64,000 bases of DNA, taken from NCBI GenBank assembly GCA_002340355.1, contig DDLX01000040.1, positions 209,959-273,958 on the forward strand, given 5' to 3'. The notes beneath the pieces were generated by a model. It searched no databases. It was not told the DNA's origin and saw only the letters and a list, made by a program, of their open reading frames with translations. The DNA is from Cytophagales bacterium UBA2561. GTDB lineage: Bacteria > Bacteroidota > Bacteroidia > Cytophagales > Thermoflexibacteraceae. Positions 61,966 through 64,000 of this stretch are shown here, piece by piece. The translations under genes were made by a program, and so were the position numbers. Each line of letters begins with the position of its first letter. The first letter of the stretch is position 1.

Positions 61966-62985
61966 ATCATTAGCCCTTCTACCCTACCCTTTATTAGCAT
62001 TCTTGTCCCCGCTCGAAATGAAGCTACTACGATTGACACCTGTTTAAAACATCTCGTCCAATTAAATTATCCCAAAAATCGCCTTGAGATTTTAATTGGA
62101 AATGACCACTCTGAAGACGAAACTCAAGAGATAGTTTTAAGTTTTATTCAACAGAATTCTGATTATCAAAATTTTATAAAGCTAATTTCGATTTCGGAGA
62201 ATCAAAAAAAAGTAGCAGGAAAAGCAGGCGTTTTAGCCATTTTAGCTCACAAAGCACAAGGCGAATTCTTTTTTATGACTGATGCCGATACCTGTGTTCC
62301 TCAAAATTGGATAAACGAAATACTCCAAAATTTTGACGAAAAAACAGGAATCGTGACAGGATTTACACTTGTCCAAACCAATAGTTTTTTTGCTAATCTA
62401 CAAGCCTTAGATTGGTTAATTGGTTTAGGGATTATTCAGCAACTTGCTCAATGGAATCTTCCTTTAACAAGTTTAGGAAATAATATGGCAGTTCGTAAAA
62501 CTGCTTATGAGGCTACAGGCGGATATGAAAATTTTCCTTTTTCAGTTACTGAGGATTTTGCACTTTTCCACGAAATTCTCCAATACGATTTTGGATTTCA
62601 ACACCTGATGAGTATGGATAGTTTAGCCACTACTCAAGCCGAAGAAACATTTTCTGATTTACTTCAACAACGCCAACGTTGGGCTTGGGGAGCAGTCCAA
62701 ATTCCTTTTTATTGGTTGCCCATTCTCATGGTTTATGTACTCTTTGGAGTAATATTAAGTGTTCTATTCTGGTGGAACTGGGAAATTGCACTAACCTTCT
62801 GGGTACTAAAAATGACTTTACATTATGGACTAGCCAGTCTTTTTATGTATCGTCTTCAACAATTCACATTATGGAAGTATATTTTATTTTATGAGGTTTA
62901 TCATCTCGTATTTCACCTAATTTTAGTAGGATTTTTTGTGGTTTCTCAACGAATTGTTTGGAAAGGAAAATTTTACACCAAATAA
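61966..62985 (+). CDS. family 2 glycosyltransferase with no normal start codon
   Basis: A membrane glycosyltransferase of family 2. The frame opens after a stop at 61933-61935 and contains PFISILVPARNEATTIDTCL (from about 61987), LEILIGNDHSEDET, FFFMTDADTC (DxD near 62275), GNNMAVRKTAYEATGG and the QxxRW motif QQRQRWAWGAV. C-terminal membrane segments complete the enzyme. There is no ATG, GTG or TTG before the conserved domain. The only nearby ATG (61919) is in another frame and would need a shift at an A5 run. The usual N-terminal membrane segment is missing. It is either truncated by the adjacent repeat or initiated at ATC/ATT. Confidence 0.78.
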   Translation: MISPSTLPFISILVPARNEATTIDTCLKHLVQLNYPKNRLEILIGNDHSEDETQEIVLSFIQQNSDYQNFIKLISISENQKKVAGKAGVLAILAHKAQGEFFFMTDADTCVPQNWINEILQNFDEKTGIVTGFTLVQTNSFFANLQALDWLIGLGIIQQLAQWNLPLTSLGNNMAVRKTAYEATGGYENFPFSVTEDFALFHEILQYDFGFQHLMSMDSLATTQAEETFSDLLQQRQRWAWGAVQIPFYWLPILMVYVLFGVILSVLFWWNWEIALTFWVLKMTLHYGLASLFMYRLQQFTLWKYILFYEVYHLVFHLILVGFFVVSQRIVWKGKFYTK

Positions 62986-63295
62986 CGGTATACAATTCAT
63001 GAGTTCTTTTACAAAAAGGGAAAAATATTAGATTTATAAATTTACTTCTTCTTAATCAAAAATGACTTCTAACATCACTCTATCCTTTGCTATCTCTCTC
63101 CTCATGATTTTCTTTGATTTGGCAATAGCACTAATCAACTCACAAAAGCCGATATTTTAACTCTCACTTTTTAGAATAGTTTTATACAATAAACTAAAGT
63201 TAAATAAAGTAACATTACAGTTATCATATTAAAATTATAATATCAATCCATAAGTCAATTTTATTATTCATTAAAATATGGATTGATAAGACTAT
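62986..63295. other. gene-free AT-rich spacer
   Basis: About 310 bp between convergent glycosyltransferase and NosL-like genes. No repeat core or convincing terminator was recognised. Confidence 0.45.
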
Positions 63296-63832
63296 TTATT
63301 GATTCACTAATTCCTGAATAATTTCCATAGTAACCTCTTGAAAAGCAAGTATTTTTTGACCTTGATGGTCATTTTGAAAATTTTCAGCATCTGCTTTAGT
63401 TTTGAATGGCACAAGGTCATGCCCCATAGGTCCCAGAACATCACTTTTAATAACAAAAAATGCAGTTCGCCCGTCAATTTTCTCTAAATCATAATAATCT
63501 GTTACTAAAACTTTAGTGTCTTGTAACTTATCCTTTTGTTCCAAATATTCGATAAACAAGCATCTTGGTGAACAAAATTCCATTTTTTCTTTATCTGTCA
63601 AGATCGAAGTTTGCCATTTTGGAAATTCGACAACAGGCATTCCACAATAAATACAATCTCCTGTACTAATTTCTGTTGAAGTGGATTTACTAGACGATTC
63701 AGAATTAGATGATTTTGTTTCATCAGTATTAGATTGATGCTGAGTATGATGATCATCCTTAGAAGATTTAGGCGAATTACACGTCCATAAACTTCCCATT
63801 AATAACATAAAAAAAACAAAATTAATCTTCAT
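63296..63832 (-). CDS. nosL: NosL-like copper-binding lipoprotein
   Basis: A 178-residue lipoprotein with lipobox GSLWTC at residues 13-18, followed by a Ser/Asp/His-rich linker. The NosL domain begins at GDCIYCGMPVVEFPKWQ, where Cys and Met residues bind Cu(I). It continues FCSPRCLFIEYL and ends SDVLGPMGHDLVPF near residue 130, all family hallmarks. NosL delivers copper for nitrous-oxide reductase maturation. No nosZ or other nos genes are in the window, though the window ends close by. Confidence 0.88.
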   Translation of the reverse strand: MKINFVFFMLLMGSLWTCNSPKSSKDDHHTQHQSNTDETKSSNSESSSKSTSTEISTGDCIYCGMPVVEFPKWQTSILTDKEKMEFCSPRCLFIEYLEQKDKLQDTKVLVTDYYDLEKIDGRTAFFVIKSDVLGPMGHDLVPFKTKADAENFQNDHQGQKILAFQEVTMEIIQELVNQ

Positions 63833-63921
63833 ATAATTTAATATTAATTTTTTACCCTATTTTAGTAAAATACATTTTGGGATAATAAAAGCTCAAATAT
63901 AAACTAATTTTAAACGATTAT

Positions 63922-63973
63922 TTATCCACATTTTAAGCATTAGATTCATTGAAAAGAAAAGCAATGTGGATAA
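63922..63973. promoter_or_regulatory. two inverted DnaA boxes at the window edge
   Basis: TTATCCACA at 63922-63930 and its inverted form TGTGGATAA at 63965-63973 are exact DnaA-box 9-mers 34 bp apart in AT-rich non-coding DNA upstream of nosL. They may belong to oriC or to a DnaA-regulated promoter; the sequence to the right is not available. Confidence 0.6.
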
Positions 63974-64000
63974 TTCATAAAGTAACTCATTTTCAGTATT

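Overview
The window looks like chromosomal DNA of a Bacteroidota bacterium, most likely of the Cytophagales. The DNA is AT-rich. It carries a gliding lipoprotein GldH, a Bacteroidota-type LptD, DUF5683, SPII lipoproteins, promoters with the TAnnTTTG -7 element, and a mevalonate pathway in place of an obvious MEP pathway. No rRNA, complete insertion sequence, CRISPR array or prophage was seen. One tRNA-Leu(CAG) is present. Two ParB-binding (parS) sites flank mnmG, one an exact match to the 16-bp consensus, and two inverted perfect DnaA boxes lie at the right edge. Together these suggest the window lies in the origin-proximal part of the chromosome; this is inference.

Layout. 0.1-4.3 kb: a degenerate arginase-family protein, an SDR, and two GHMP enzymes of the mevalonate pathway (mvaD, mevalonate kinase). 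4.3-6 kb: two XRE regulators, a small orphan and two copies of a palindromic intergenic repeat. 6-11 kb (- strand): pullulanase-like GH13, an aminotransferase-IV protein, a TonB-domain protein, DUF5683 and a small membrane protein. 11-15 kb (- strand): a type IIG-like restriction-modification fusion followed 4 bp later by a partial second copy carrying only the methylase and specificity part; the two share near-identical flanks around very different central regions. 15.5-19.2 kb: an unknown coiled-coil protein, an orphan cobalamin riboswitch with no gene behind it, a YihY protein and a PPP phosphatase. 19.2-28.5 kb: a TonB-dependent receptor, mnmG between the parS sites, dapA, a DUF6913-like protein, pheA and sucD. 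28.7-32.5 kb: a DUF2007 protein, an alpha/beta hydrolase, then an arsR-thioredoxin-arsF-arsG organoarsenical-type operon. 32.9-50.3 kb: mostly housekeeping or single genes (nfu, metX, methyltransferase, agmatine deiminase family lipoprotein, AraC regulators, mutL, fatty acid hydroxylase, tRNA-Leu, asnS, gldH).

50.4-54.4 kb (- strand) is the most unusual accessory region. It holds three successive cassettes, each a metalloprotease-like protein followed by a small lipoprotein. The first protease is intact, with an RHS-like core and an M91-like HExxH domain. The second carries a perfect metzincin motif but its 5' part is broken by a nonsense codon and a one-base expansion of an A tract. The third is only a tail fragment followed by a decayed lipoprotein. 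The arrangement resembles a polymorphic toxin/immunity locus with displaced tips.

54.5-64 kb: ruvA, lptD, an N-acetylmuramoyl-L-alanine amidase, two coupled unknowns, sufS, rraA, a family 2 glycosyltransferase that lacks a normal start, and a NosL-like lipoprotein. Palindromic repeats sharing a TTTCCATA...TATGGAAA core recur at about 4.7, 5.9, 16.2, 32.7 and 61.9 kb; the last lies against the 5' end of the damaged glycosyltransferase gene.
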